Part shown: positions 9,961-18,662 of the stretch, piece by piece
Layout: each line of letters opens with the position of its first letter
How positions within the stretch are numbered: the stretch's first letter is position 1
DNA from: Arthrobacter sp. SLBN-122
GTDB lineage: Bacteria; Actinomycetota; Actinomycetes; Actinomycetales; Micrococcaceae
Direction: 5' to 3'
NCBI RefSeq assembly: GCF_006715165.1
Contig: NZ_VFMS01000001.1
Span: forward strand, 2,294,001-2,358,000
Length of the DNA stretch: 64,000 nucleotides
Translations under genes and position numbers: made by a program
The notes under the pieces: generated by a model
Seen by the model: the letters and a program-made list of their open reading frames with translations, nothing else
Database searches by the model: none
What the model was told of the DNA's origin: nothing

Positions 9961-11259
9961 ATGAAGCGGCGTTCAATTGTGAAGTACGCGGCAGTTGCCG
10001 CGGCAATGTCGCTGGGGCTGACCGCCTGCAGCGGCGGCGGAGGCGGCAGCGACCAGGCGAAGGAGTCGGGGACAGTCCGCGTCACCCTGGCAAACCACGT
10101 CTGGACCGAGGGCATCAAGGCCGCCATTCCGGAGTTCGAGAAGTCGAGCGGGCTCAAGGTGGAACTGACCCAGCTCGGCGAGGACCAGCTTTCGGACCAG
10201 TACAACGTCAAGCTCAACGCAGGCAGCGACGAGATCGACGTCATGATGTACCGCCCGCTGCAGGAAGGCAAGGCGTTCGCCAAGAACGGCTACCTGGCGG
10301 ACCTGACCAAGAAGGTCTCGTCGGATTCGGGCTGGGACTGGAAGGACTACCAGGAGGGCCCGGTCAAGGCCACCACCGTTGAGGACAAGGTGGTTGGTGT
10401 TCCGATCATCACCGAGCGCGAGGTCCTCTACTACCGCAAGGACCTGCTGCAGGCCGCAGGGCTCCAGGTTCCCAAGACCATGGAGGAACTGGAAGCGGCC
10501 GCCAAGGCCATCAAGGCTTCCTCCCCGGACACCGCCGGCTTCGTGGCCCGCACCGGCAAGTCCACCGCGGTAACCCAGTTCTCCAGCTTCCTGTACAGCT
10601 TCGGCGGCGACTTCATGGACTCCAGCGGCAAGGCTTCCGTCAACACCGATGCCGCCAAGAAGGCCTACGCCTACTACGGCGGCCTGATCCGCAACTACGG
10701 CCCCGCCAACGTCAGCACGGACATGAGCTGGCCGGAGGCGATGGCCATCTTCACCCAGGGCGGTGCCGCCTTCTACACTGAGGCCGATTCGCTCTACAAG
10801 AACGCCACCGACCCCGCCAAGTCCAAGGTCGCCGACAAAGTGGGATTCGCTCCGCTGCCCGCCGGTCCCGCCGGTTCCAAGCCGTACAACATCCCCTCCT
10901 GGGCCCTGGGCGTAAACCAGAACTCCAGCAACACGGACAACGCCTGGAAGTTCATCCAGTGGGCAACCAGCAAGGAACGCACCCTGGCGGCCCAGAAGGC
11001 CGGCGTCCCGGGTCCGCGCACGTCCGTCTGGTCCAACCCTGACGGCACCTCCACCTACCCGAAGGACCTCGCCGACGCCATCTCCGCCAGCGCCAAGAAT
11101 GGTGTGGGCCACGACCGGCCCGAGGTTGTCACCGTGGGCAAGGCACGCGAAATCGTGGGTGCCCCCATCGTGGCCTCCATTACCGGCGCGGACGCCGCTG
11201 CTGCGGCCAATGACGCCCAGACTGCTTTCCAGACGTTCCTGGACAGCGAAAAGAAGTAG
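9961..11259 (+). CDS. ABC transporter sugar-binding lipoprotein (CUT1 type)
   Basis: A 432-residue extracellular solute-binding protein, family 1. It has a lipoprotein signal peptide with lipobox LTAC (Cys22), followed by a Gly/Ser-rich linker. The mature part shows the family's EKSSGLKVEL opening, TQGGAAFYTEADSLY and an N-S-S-N-TDNAWKFIQWATS block. The start follows an AAAGGGAG ribosome site. As first gene of the operon it would deliver an oligosaccharide or sugar acid to the permeases encoded next. No ATPase gene is present, so a shared MsmK/UgpC-like ATPase is expected elsewhere. Confidence 0.92.
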   Translation: MKRRSIVKYAAVAAAMSLGLTACSGGGGGSDQAKESGTVRVTLANHVWTEGIKAAIPEFEKSSGLKVELTQLGEDQLSDQYNVKLNAGSDEIDVMMYRPLQEGKAFAKNGYLADLTKKVSSDSGWDWKDYQEGPVKATTVEDKVVGVPIITEREVLYYRKDLLQAAGLQVPKTMEELEAAAKAIKASSPDTAGFVARTGKSTAVTQFSSFLYSFGGDFMDSSGKASVNTDAAKKAYAYYGGLIRNYGPANVSTDMSWPEAMAIFTQGGAAFYTEADSLYKNATDPAKSKVADKVGFAPLPAGPAGSKPYNIPSWALGVNQNSSNTDNAWKFIQWATSKERTLAAQKAGVPGPRTSVWSNPDGTSTYPKDLADAISASAKNGVGHDRPEVVTVGKAREIVGAPIVASITGADAAAAANDAQTAFQTFLDSEKK

Positions 11260-11290
11260 GACGCCGGGCACACCCACCGTGCCCGAACAT

Positions 11291-11326
11291 CCGCGCCGGG
11301 ACGGCCCAAAAGTCGTCCCGGCGCGG
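11291..11326 (+). terminator. Intercistronic hairpin between binding protein and permeases
   Basis: A perfect 13-bp stem (11291-11303 with 11314-11326) and a 10-base loop, 30 bases after the binding-protein stop codon. There is no T-run, so it is more likely a processing, stabilising or attenuating hairpin that keeps the binding protein in excess over the permeases than a full terminator. A weaker 6-bp stem follows at 11335-11353. Confidence 0.7.
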
Positions 11327-11384
11327 CCCACTTCACCGGCTGCCTTCGCCGGTCCACTTCACCCCCAACTCCTTAGGTGAAACC

Positions 11385-12338
11385 ATGTCTGTTTTGAACC
11401 CTCCCCGCAGCGCCGGCACCCGCCGGCCCAGTGGGCCCGTCGGTGCCGGGGGGCACTTCTCCGCCTGGGCCAACCGGCACCGCAAATGGCTCTTCGCCGC
11501 CCCGGCCATGATCTTCGTCGGCGTCCTGATCGTCTTTCCGCTGGCGTGGACCGTGTACCTCAGCCTCACCGACTCCCAGGGCTCCGTCCGGGCTGCCACG
11601 GATTTCATCGGGCTGCAGAACTACATCACGGTCCTCACCGACACCGAGCGTTTCTGGCCCGCCGTAGGCCGCACCCTGGCCTTCACCGGTGTGGCGCTGG
11701 CCTTCGAAGTGGTGCTGGGCATGTGCGTGGCCCTGCTCCTGTGGCGGCCCTTCCGCGGTGAAAAGTGGGTCCGCGTGGCCATCCTGCTGCCGCTGGTGGC
11801 CACCCCCGTGGCGGTCGGCATGATGTGGCGGCTGATCTTCGATCCCAACATCGGCTTCGCCAACCAGCTCCTGGGCATGGTGGGCATCCCGCCCCAGCCG
11901 TGGCTGTCCGGGCAGGACACCGCCCTGGGCACCACCATCTTCATGGACGTGTGGCAGTGGACCCCCATGGTGGTCCTGATCCTGCTGGCCGGACTGACCT
12001 CGCTCTCCGATGAACCGGATGAGGCCGCCCGCGTGGACGGCGCCAACGCCTTCCAGCGGTTCTTCTTCATCACCCTGCCGCTCATGATGCCCACCGTGAT
12101 CGTGGCCATCCTGCTGCGCGGCATCGATGCCCTGAAGACCTTCGACATCCTCTACGCCACCAAGGGCAAAGGCGGCGGCTCGTTCCACGAAGTGGAGACG
12201 CTGAACGTCTACGCCTACGGATTGAGCTTCGACTACAACCAGTACGGGCTCTCCTCGGCGGTGCTGATCCTGTTCTTCATGATCATCATCGGCACCATGT
12301 GGCTGCTCACCATGCGCAAGAAAGCGGTAAGCAAATGA
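11385..12338 (+). CDS. ABC sugar transporter permease (MalF/UgpA type)
   Basis: A 317-residue integral membrane protein with six predicted transmembrane segments, the first around residues 33-53. The EAA loop that contacts the ATPase reads DEPDEAARVDGANAFQRF, with the conserved EAA...G pattern, near residue 210. It pairs with the second permease, whose ATG overlaps its stop codon (ATGA). Confidence 0.92.
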   Translation: MSVLNPPRSAGTRRPSGPVGAGGHFSAWANRHRKWLFAAPAMIFVGVLIVFPLAWTVYLSLTDSQGSVRAATDFIGLQNYITVLTDTERFWPAVGRTLAFTGVALAFEVVLGMCVALLLWRPFRGEKWVRVAILLPLVATPVAVGMMWRLIFDPNIGFANQLLGMVGIPPQPWLSGQDTALGTTIFMDVWQWTPMVVLILLAGLTSLSDEPDEAARVDGANAFQRFFFITLPLMMPTVIVAILLRGIDALKTFDILYATKGKGGGSFHEVETLNVYAYGLSFDYNQYGLSSAVLILFFMIIIGTMWLLTMRKKAVSK

Positions 12339-13213
12339 CCGTCATGACGGATTCCGCCGCCACCGCGGCAAACAACCGGAGCCGGCGCCGCCGCAAGCCG
12401 CTCGCCACCCGCGCCTACAAGGTCTTCCGGGTTGTTGCCCTCATCCTTGTGGTGCTGTTCCTGCTCGCGCCGCTGTTCTGGATGCTCCTGGCGTCGCTGA
12501 AGACCAACGTGGACATTTACGACACCGGCAAGGCCCTGCTGTTCTCGCCCACCTTCGAGAACTATGCCAATGTGTTGCAGCGCAACAACTACTTCGTGTT
12601 CATCTTCAACAGCTTCTGGGTGGCCTTCGTCTCCACCGCGCTGTCCATCGTCCTGGGCGTCCCGGCCGCCTACGCCATGAGCCGGTTCACCATGCACCGC
12701 TCCGCGCTGGTGGTCCTGATGGCCCGCGTCATTCCGGGCGTCTCGCTCCTGGTGCCCTGGTACTACGTCTTCTCCAACCTGCGCATGGTGGGAAAGTTCG
12801 AAGTGCTGATCCTCAGCCACATGTTCGTGGCCCTCCCGCTGATCGTGTACATCATGATGAGCTACTTCGATTCGCTGCCCCTGGAGCTGGAGGAATCGGC
12901 CGAGGTGGACGGGCTCACGCCGATCGGTGCCTTCCGGCTGATCACGCTGCCCCTCGCAGTGTCCGGCATCGCCACCGCCGGCATCCTTTCTTTCATCTTC
13001 TCCTGGAACAACTTCATGTTCGCCCTGGTGCTCTCGGGCTCCAAGACCAAGACCCTGCCGGTGGCCATCTTCGACTTCGTCTCCTACGCCAGCATCGACT
13101 GGGGCGGGCTGATGGCCGCTGCCACCGTTGTCACCATTCCCATCATGATCATTGCGCTCTTCACGCAGAAGTACATCGTCTCCGGCCTGACCGCCGGCGC
13201 CACCAAGGGCTAG
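12335..13213 (+). CDS. ABC sugar transporter permease (MalG/UgpE type)
   Basis: A 292-residue membrane protein starting at the ATG that overlaps the preceding stop. It opens with an Arg-rich cytosolic stretch and then a first membrane segment (about 28-50). The EAA motif is LELEESAEVDGLTPIGAFR. The C-terminal TQKYIVSGLTAGATKG is the classic end of CUT1 MalG-like permeases. Together with the preceding binding protein and permease it forms the import complex of the operon. Confidence 0.93.
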   Translation: MTVMTDSAATAANNRSRRRRKPLATRAYKVFRVVALILVVLFLLAPLFWMLLASLKTNVDIYDTGKALLFSPTFENYANVLQRNNYFVFIFNSFWVAFVSTALSIVLGVPAAYAMSRFTMHRSALVVLMARVIPGVSLLVPWYYVFSNLRMVGKFEVLILSHMFVALPLIVYIMMSYFDSLPLELEESAEVDGLTPIGAFRLITLPLAVSGIATAGILSFIFSWNNFMFALVLSGSKTKTLPVAIFDFVSYASIDWGGLMAAATVVTIPIMIIALFTQKYIVSGLTAGATKG

Positions 13214-13224
13214 GGCTCGGACAC

Positions 13225-14373
13225 ATGACACTCATCAGCAGGATTGAGACCTTCCTCGTTGCCCCCCGCTGGCTCTTTGTCCGGATCGAGACCGAAAGCG
13301 GAATCGTGGGGTGGGGCGAGGCAACCTGCGAGGGCCGCAGCGAAACGGTGCGTACCGCCGTCGGGCAACTCTCGGAACTCCTCATCGGCCGCGACGCCCT
13401 CCGAATCGAAGACCACTGGCAGGTCATGACCAAGGGCTCCTTCTACCGGGGCGGCCCCATCCTTGCCAGCGCCGTGTCCGGACTGGACCAGGCACTGTGG
13501 GACATCGCGGGCAAGCACTTCAACACTCCCGTGCACCAGTTGCTCGGCGGCCACGTGCGGGACCGGATCCGGATGTACGGCTGGGTGGGCGGCGACGAGC
13601 CGAACGAGGTGGCGGACCAGATCAGCGCCCAGCTGGAGGTGGGCCTCACTGCCGTCAAGATGAACGCCAGCGGACGGATGAGCCCGGTGGCCTCGGTGGC
13701 GGAGATCGACGGCGTCATCCGCCGTGTTGCCGCCGCCCGGCAGGTCCTGGGCGACCACCGGGACGTCGCCGTCGACTTCCACGGCCGCTTCAGCCTGGCC
13801 AATGCCAGGCGCGTGGCCCCGTTGCTGGAACCGTTCCGGCCCTTCTTCCTCGAAGAGCCCGTGGTACCGGAGAACACCCACCTGCTCCGCGAATTTACCG
13901 CCTCCACCACCACCCCGGTGTCCACGGGGGAGCGGCTGTACAACCGGCAGGAGTTCCTGCCGGCACTGCAGGCAGGCATTGCCGTGGCCCAGCCGGACCT
14001 CTCCCACGCCGGCGGCATCACCGAGGTCCGGAAGATCGCCGCCCTGGCCGAGGTCTACGAAGTCCAGCTGGCGCCGCATTGCCCGCTGGGGCCCTTGGCG
14101 CTCGCCGCCTGCCTCCAGGTGGGCTTCGCGACGCCCAACTTCCTCATCCAGGAACAGAGCATCGGCATCCACTACAACCAGGGCGCCGAAGTCCTCGACT
14201 ACGTGGTGGACAAGACCCCCTTCAAGTTCATTGACGGCCATATCGAGCGGCTCACCGGGCCGGGGCTGGGCGTCGAAATCGACGAGGCCGTGGTCCGGGC
14301 CGCGGACAAACGCGGCCATGCCTGGCGCGGCCCGGTGTGGCGCCACCCCGACGGATCCTTCGCAGAATGGTGA
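13225..14373 (+). CDS. dgoD: D-galactonate dehydratase (enolase superfamily)
   Basis: A 382-residue protein, the usual length of DgoD. N-terminal capping domain (1-120), then the modified TIM barrel. The Mg ligands and catalytic residues follow the DgoD pattern: Asp184 and His186 in VDFHGRF, Glu in FFLEEPVVPEN, Glu in STGERLYNR, and the barrel His in LAPHCPLGPLALAA. The reaction is D-galactonate to 2-keto-3-deoxy-D-galactonate plus water. The aldolase and kinase needed for the next steps follow directly. A related aldonate such as L-rhamnonate cannot be fully excluded, but the His dyad placement favours galactonate. Confidence 0.85.
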   Translation: MTLISRIETFLVAPRWLFVRIETESGIVGWGEATCEGRSETVRTAVGQLSELLIGRDALRIEDHWQVMTKGSFYRGGPILASAVSGLDQALWDIAGKHFNTPVHQLLGGHVRDRIRMYGWVGGDEPNEVADQISAQLEVGLTAVKMNASGRMSPVASVAEIDGVIRRVAAARQVLGDHRDVAVDFHGRFSLANARRVAPLLEPFRPFFLEEPVVPENTHLLREFTASTTTPVSTGERLYNRQEFLPALQAGIAVAQPDLSHAGGITEVRKIAALAEVYEVQLAPHCPLGPLALAACLQVGFATPNFLIQEQSIGIHYNQGAEVLDYVVDKTPFKFIDGHIERLTGPGLGVEIDEAVVRAADKRGHAWRGPVWRHPDGSFAEW

Positions 14374-14378
14374 ACCCC

Positions 14379-15062
14379 ATGACTTCCGAAAATTCAGCTG
14401 TTACCTCTGCCAGCCTGCTGGCCGGCATCCGGCAGGCGCGGCTTGTCGGCATCGTCCGCGGGAACGACGGCGGTGCTGCCGCCAAGGCAGCGCTGGCGGC
14501 CATGGAGGAAGGCTTCCGTTACGTGGAGATCGCCCTCACCACGCCCAACGCGCTGGAGGCCATCCGCGAAGTCCGCGCGGCTGCCCCGGCCGGCTGCTTC
14601 GTTGGCGCCGGCACCGTGCTGAGCCAGGCCGACGTCGAACACGTCGCCGCTGCCGGCGCCCAGTTCATCGTGACTCCTTCCCTGGCCCCCTCCATCAGTG
14701 AGGCGGCCGGGGCCGGCATTCCGGTCCTGGCCGGGGCGCTGACGCCCAGCGAGGCGTACGAAGCGATGGAGCGCGGGGCCACGGCCATCAAACTTTTCCC
14801 GGCCTCGATCGGCGGGCCCGGCTACCTGAAAGCGGTCCGCGACCCGTTCCCGGATATCCCCTTCATCGCCGTGGGCGGCGTGGGCCTGGGCGAAGCCACC
14901 GGTTACTGGGAAGCAGGAGCCATTGCCGTTGGCCTGGGCGGTCCGTTGTTCGGCACGGCAGCCTCCGGCGGCGACCTCGCCGACATGCGGGATCGTGCCC
15001 GCAGTTTCCTTGGCCTCGCCGCCGAGTTCGCGGCCCGTGAGGGAAACGGGACCCGGGCGTGA
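14379..15062 (+). CDS. dgoA: 2-keto-3-deoxy-6-phosphogalactonate/gluconate (KDPG-type) aldolase
   Basis: A 227-residue class I aldolase. The family blocks are RLVGIVRG, FRYVEIALTTPN (catalytic Glu), FVGAGTVLSQADVE, QFIVTPSLAPS and AIKLFPASIGGPGYLKA with the Schiff-base Lys. It splits the phosphorylated 3-deoxy-2-keto-sugar acid into pyruvate and glyceraldehyde 3-phosphate. The start is uncertain: in-frame ATG at 14367 and GTG at 14370 overlap the dehydratase stop, while the ATG at 14379 gives the shorter form chosen here. The stop overlaps the kinase start (GTGA). Confidence 0.85.
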   Translation: MTSENSAVTSASLLAGIRQARLVGIVRGNDGGAAAKAALAAMEEGFRYVEIALTTPNALEAIREVRAAAPAGCFVGAGTVLSQADVEHVAAAGAQFIVTPSLAPSISEAAGAGIPVLAGALTPSEAYEAMERGATAIKLFPASIGGPGYLKAVRDPFPDIPFIAVGGVGLGEATGYWEAGAIAVGLGGPLFGTAASGGDLADMRDRARSFLGLAAEFAAREGNGTRA

Positions 15063-16078
15063 CGGCTGGTGCCGCAAGTGGCCCGGCGGGGCACACACCG
15101 GACCTGCAACCGGTGTGCCTGCTGACCTTCGGTGAGGCCATGGTCTCGCTCCGGTCCGCCGGCCCGCTGGCGAACGGCGGCTCCCTGAACATCCAGGTGG
15201 CCGGGGCGGAATCAAACGTTGCCATCGGCGTCGCGCGCCTTGGCCACACAGCTGCCTGGGCTGGGGCGGTGGGTGCGGACCCGCACGGCGAGTTCATCGT
15301 GAAGCAACTGCGGGGCGAAGGCGTGCAGCTGCACCACCGCGTGCATCCGGACCGCAGCACAGGGGTCATGTTCCTGGAACAGCGCACCGCCGACCTCAGC
15401 AGGGCCTTCTACTACCGCGCCGGATCGGCGGGATCCACCATCTCGCGCAGCCAGGTTGCTTCCGCCCTGGATGGTGGTGCCCGCATTCTGCACCTGACCG
15501 GCATCACCCCGGCACTGAGTCCCGAGGCGCGGGACGCCGTGGAGTACGCCGCGGAGCGGGCTGCGGCCGAAGGCGTGGCAGTCTCTTTCGATGTGAACTA
15601 CCGCAGCAAGCTCTGGTCCAGGGACCAGGCACGGGCAGTGCTTGGCCCGCTGGCCCGGCACGCCGCCATCGTCATAGCGTCCGACGACGAACTTGACCTG
15701 GTTGCCCCGTCCCGGGAGGGGAGGAAGGCGGCAGCGCCCGCGGCAGCCGAGGCTTGTTCCGCCGCGCACCTGTTGGACCTGGGGGTCCGGGAAGTTGTGG
15801 TGAAGCGAGGCGCGGCCGGTGCGGCGGTCCACACAACTGAAGGCCTTCTCGAAGCACCGGCCATCGCCGTGACCTCAGTGGACACCGTGGGGGCCGGGGA
15901 CGCGTTCACCGCCGGCTACCTTTCGGCCCTGCTCGACGGCGAGGACGTCCCCGCACGCCTGCACCGTGGCATCCTGGCCGGCGCCTTCGCCGTCAGCACC
16001 CGCGGCGACTGGGAGGGCCTGCCCCGCCGCGAGGAACTTGCGCTGCTCGACGCAGCCCGGGGCAGCACCCAGCGCTGA
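15059..16078 (+). CDS. 2-keto-3-deoxy-sugar-acid kinase, PfkB/ribokinase family
   Basis: A 339-residue protein with a GTG start overlapping the aldolase stop by 4 bases. The N-terminal PfkB signature region reads [13 protein letters not shown], then [14 protein letters not shown]. The C-terminal signature [18 protein letters not shown] holds the anion hole and the catalytic Asp. [13 protein letters not shown] text ([15 protein letters not shown]) is typical of 2-keto-3-deoxygluconate kinases. It would phosphorylate KDG or KDGal formed by the two dehydratases of this operon so that the aldolase can act. Confidence 0.87.
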   Translation: MTAGAASGPAGHTPDLQPVCLLTFGEAMVSLRSAGPLANGGSLNIQVAGAESNVAIGVARLGHTAAWAGAVGADPHGEFIVKQLRGEGVQLHHRVHPDRSTGVMFLEQRTADLSRAFYYRAGSAGSTISRSQVASALDGGARILHLTGITPALSPEARDAVEYAAERAAAEGVAVSFDVNYRSKLWSRDQARAVLGPLARHAAIVIASDDELDLVAPSREGRKAAAPAAAEACSAAHLLDLGVREVVVKRGAAGAAVHTTEGLLEAPAIAVTSVDTVGAGDAFTAGYLSALLDGEDVPARLHRGILAGAFAVSTRGDWEGLPRREELALLDAARGSTQR

Positions 16079-16127
16079 CACCTTTGTCCCACCCACCAAA
16101 AGTTTCCCATCTACCCGAAAGCCAGCT

Positions 16128-17357
16128 ATGAAGATCGTTGCCGCCGATGTGTTTGTGACCAGTCCGTCCCGGAACTTTGTGACCCTTCGTATTACTACGG
16201 AGGATGGTGTGACCGGTATTGGTGATGCCACGTTGAATGGGCGTGAGTTGGCTGTTGCGGCGTATTTGCGGGAGCATGTGGCGCAGCTGCTGATTGGCAA
16301 GGATCCGCACCGGATTGAGGATACGTGGCAGTTCCTGTACCGCTCTTCGTATTGGCGGCGGGGTCCGGTGACGATGGCGGCGATTGCTGCGGTGGATATG
16401 GCGTTGTGGGATATCAAGGGCAAGCTGGCGGGGATGCCGGTGTACCAGTTGCTCGGCGGGGCGTCGCGGAACGGGTTGCGGGCGTACGGGCACGCCTCGG
16501 GCGCGGATATCCCGTCGCTGTTTGATTCGGTGCGGGAGCACCTGGAGCTGGGCTATAAGTCGATCCGGATCCAGACGGCGGTCCCGGGGATCAAGGCCGT
16601 GTACGGGGTGGCGGCGCAGGCCCAGGCGTCGGGGGAGCGGTACGACTATGAACCGGCCGGGCGTGGTGCGTTCCCGGTGGAGGAGGACTGGGATACCCGG
16701 GCGTACCTGCGGCACCTGCCTACGGTGTTTGAGGCGGTGCGGAATGAGTTTGGGCCGGAGATCCCGTTGCTGCATGACGGGCATCACCGGATGACGCCGA
16801 TCCAGGCGGCGAAGCTGGGCAAGGCGTTGGAGCCGTATGACTTGTTCTGGTTGGAGGACTGCACGCCGGCGGAGAACCAGGAGGGCCTGCGCCTGGTGCG
16901 GCAGCACACCACCACGCCGTTGGCGATCGGGGAGATCTTCAATACCGTGTATGACTTCCAGACGCTGATCAAGGAACAGCTGATCGACTACGTCCGTGCC
17001 GCGTCCACGCACTTTGGCGGGATCTCACCGTTGAAGAAGGTGATGGATTTCGCCGCGCAGTACCAGATCAAGTCCGGCTTCCACGGGCCCACGGATATAT
17101 CCCCGGTGGGGTTCGCGGCGCAGCTCCATGTGGGGTTGGCGATCCATAACTACGGCATCCAGGAATACATGCAGCACTCGGACAAGACCAACGAGGTCTT
17201 CGAACAGTCCATGACCTTCGTGGACGGGTACCTGCACCCGGGCGACAAGCCGGGCATCGGCGTCGAATTCAACGAAGAAGCCGCCGCAGCCTACCCGTAC
17301 CAGCAGGCCTACCTGCCCTACAACCGCCTCGTCGACGGCACCGTCCACGACTGGTAG
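16128..17357 (+). CDS. manD: D-mannonate dehydratase ManD (RspA-like), enolase superfamily
   Basis: A 409-residue protein. ManD hallmarks: SGERYDYEP (Arg-Tyr active-site loop), [29 protein letters not shown] as the three metal-ligand strands, and [19 protein letters not shown] with the catalytic His. It converts D-mannonate to 2-keto-3-deoxy-D-gluconate, which the preceding kinase and aldolase can use. The 49-base gap upstream has no terminator. Codon choice is odd: most of the gene uses G- or T-ending codons (gcg, ggg, cgg, gtg, ttg), whereas the last 200 bases return to the C-ending style of its neighbours. This suggests transfer or gene mosaicism. Confidence 0.92.
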   Translation: MKIVAADVFVTSPSRNFVTLRITTEDGVTGIGDATLNGRELAVAAYLREHVAQLLIGKDPHRIEDTWQFLYRSSYWRRGPVTMAAIAAVDMALWDIKGKLAGMPVYQLLGGASRNGLRAYGHASGADIPSLFDSVREHLELGYKSIRIQTAVPGIKAVYGVAAQAQASGERYDYEPAGRGAFPVEEDWDTRAYLRHLPTVFEAVRNEFGPEIPLLHDGHHRMTPIQAAKLGKALEPYDLFWLEDCTPAENQEGLRLVRQHTTTPLAIGEIFNTVYDFQTLIKEQLIDYVRAASTHFGGISPLKKVMDFAAQYQIKSGFHGPTDISPVGFAAQLHVGLAIHNYGIQEYMQHSDKTNEVFEQSMTFVDGYLHPGDKPGIGVEFNEEAAAAYPYQQAYLPYNRLVDGTVHDW

Positions 17358-17474
17358 TAAGCCGAAACGGCCTAATGCGTCTGTCTTCAAGATGCAAGCG
17401 CACCCGTTACCGCGGATAACTCAGCACTCGGTGACGTTTCGCAAGTGATGGCAGGCTTTTTGCGGCGCTATTTG

Positions 17475-17940
17475 TCACCTCGGCGGTGTTGGCGTTGCTC
17501 TTTGGATGGCACGATAGACCGTAGAGCGAGCGATGCCGAATATCTCGGCAATCTCGGTCGTGGTGTACGTCCCGCCCTGGTGAAGGCTAACGAGGTGCGC
17601 TTCCTGGGCCTCCGAGAGCTTTGGCTGTTTCCCTCGGAGCCGGCCCTTGGCTTTTGCCACTGCCATTCCTTCCCGCGTCCTGGCGCGGATAAGATCTGCT
17701 TCGAACTCGGCTGGCGTCGGGCAGCGACCGAGCCAGGCGATCAAGCTTGGTCACTACAAGGGTGTCACCGTTGCGGCAGGCGGCGAGCGCTTTGCCAAGG
17801 CCGGGCCGTTCGCGTTGGGTACCGCTAGATCCGTGATCGACATAGATGAAGTCTGGATCCACGCCGGCGGCCGTGAGAGCGTCGCGCTGGGCGGTCAGGT
17901 CCTGGGTGTTGGTGGAGACGCGGGCGTAGCCGACAAGCAT
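17475..17940 (-). pseudogene. Serine resolvase/invertase, internally deleted and frameshifted
   Basis: The N-terminal part (17940 down to about 17712) encodes GYARVSTNTQDLTAQRDAL, DHGSSGTQRERPGL and VVTKLDRLARSLPDA, the catalytic domain of Tn3-type resolvases with Ser in the YARVST motif. The C-terminal part, in another frame (down to 17475), encodes EFEADLIRARTREGM, AKAKGRLRGKQPKL and the helix-turn-helix TTTEIAEIFGIARSTVYRAI. Between PDA and AEFEADL about 35 residues of the usual core are missing at the same place where the frame changes (near 17712-17718). A deletion has thus removed part of the catalytic core. It is a remnant of a transposon or integrative element and marks the left edge of a decayed island. 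Confidence 0.9.
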
Positions 17941-18090
17941 GACGCTGAGTTTAGCGTTTAAGGCGCCATGACCGGGAAGAATGAATGTAAGCCGGAGGAG
18001 GACCGGCTTACGGGCGCTGGTGGCTCGCTGTGATCGCTGAGCGGCGATGTTGGCCTCCGCGAGACGACAGGGTCGAGGTAGATAAGGTTC

Positions 18091-18348
18091 CTATTTGTAT
18101 TGCCTTGAACCTTTCGGCCGCCGTCGCCACCAGGGTCGTTGACGCAACTCGGCCTGCGCGTGGGCGAGCAGGAGTTGAGTCTCGCGAAGAAGTTCTAGCG
18201 ACGTCTCTTGAATTTCTCGCGACGCATCCGTCGCCGCCTCTGCCTTCTCTGCCGCACGGCGGGGCAGGAGAAATTCGATAAGAAGCGTTGCTGCGGTGCC
18301 GAGCAAGACGCCTGACAGCACCAGTAGGAATTGCGCCATGGATCGCAT
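18091..18348 (-). CDS. Small single-span membrane protein, hypothetical
   Basis: An 85-residue product. One transmembrane segment (FLLVLSGVLLGTAATLLIEFLL, near residues 6-27) is followed by a charged helical, coiled-coil-like tail (EKAEAATDASREIQETSLELL) and a basic C-terminus. ATG codons at 18348 and 18339 are both possible; the frame stays open upstream to 18618, but that part looks unstructured. No family recognised. It lies inside the decayed island, so it may be a leftover of a mobile element. Confidence 0.45.
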   Translation of the reverse strand: MRSMAQFLLVLSGVLLGTAATLLIEFLLPRRAAEKAEAATDASREIQETSLELLRETQLLLAHAQAELRQRPWWRRRPKGSRQYK

Positions 18349-18662
18349 CTCGGGAACGGTCCAGCGGACGACGAAGCCGTAAGTGATTGCGGGGAGGCGA
18401 GCTATCCGCTGATCCAGGTTGTCAGCCACCCACGGACCCTTGGGACGAAGGGAGAATTGCACGACCGCGACCCTTCCGATGTCGTTTAGGAGGACAGAGA
18501 TCGTTTGCTGGTCAGGGGGTCTGCGATGCCGTTCTGCGTCGAGTGGAGACCTCGTGAGGGCACAGGCCAGACCCTCCCTCCTGCCGGAGGAGGGCAGGTG
18601 ACGGGGTGGTGGGAGCAAGCGCTTACTTGACGGCTCCCGGAAGTCCGCGCAAGATTGCGTCC
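18349..18662. promoter_or_regulatory. 314-base intergenic region with LacI-like site and promoter
   Basis: No convincing gene. It contains a 7-bp inverted repeat (18576-18594, GC-rich, no T-run), a palindromic GCAAGCGCTTAC (18615-18626), and directly after it TTGACG (18627-18632), an 18-base gap and AAGATT (18651-18656). The -10 element ends 6 bases before the methyltransferase ATG, so a leaderless transcript is possible. The 12-mer is the reverse complement of the core of the operator at 53711-53722 in front of the secreted amylase gene. Confidence 0.45.

Noticed and set aside
9973..11331. Long minus-strand open frame opposite the sugar-binding lipoprotein gene
   Set aside because: The plus strand has a signal peptide, lipobox and family motifs; the antisense frame has only compositional bias.
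13210..14346. Minus-strand frame opposite the galactonate dehydratase gene
   Set aside because: Antisense shadow; the plus strand has the complete enolase-superfamily active site.
18030..18281. Small plus-strand frame opposite the small membrane protein gene
   Set aside because: Arg/Pro/Ala-rich with no motif; the minus-strand frame has a clear transmembrane helix and coiled-coil tail.
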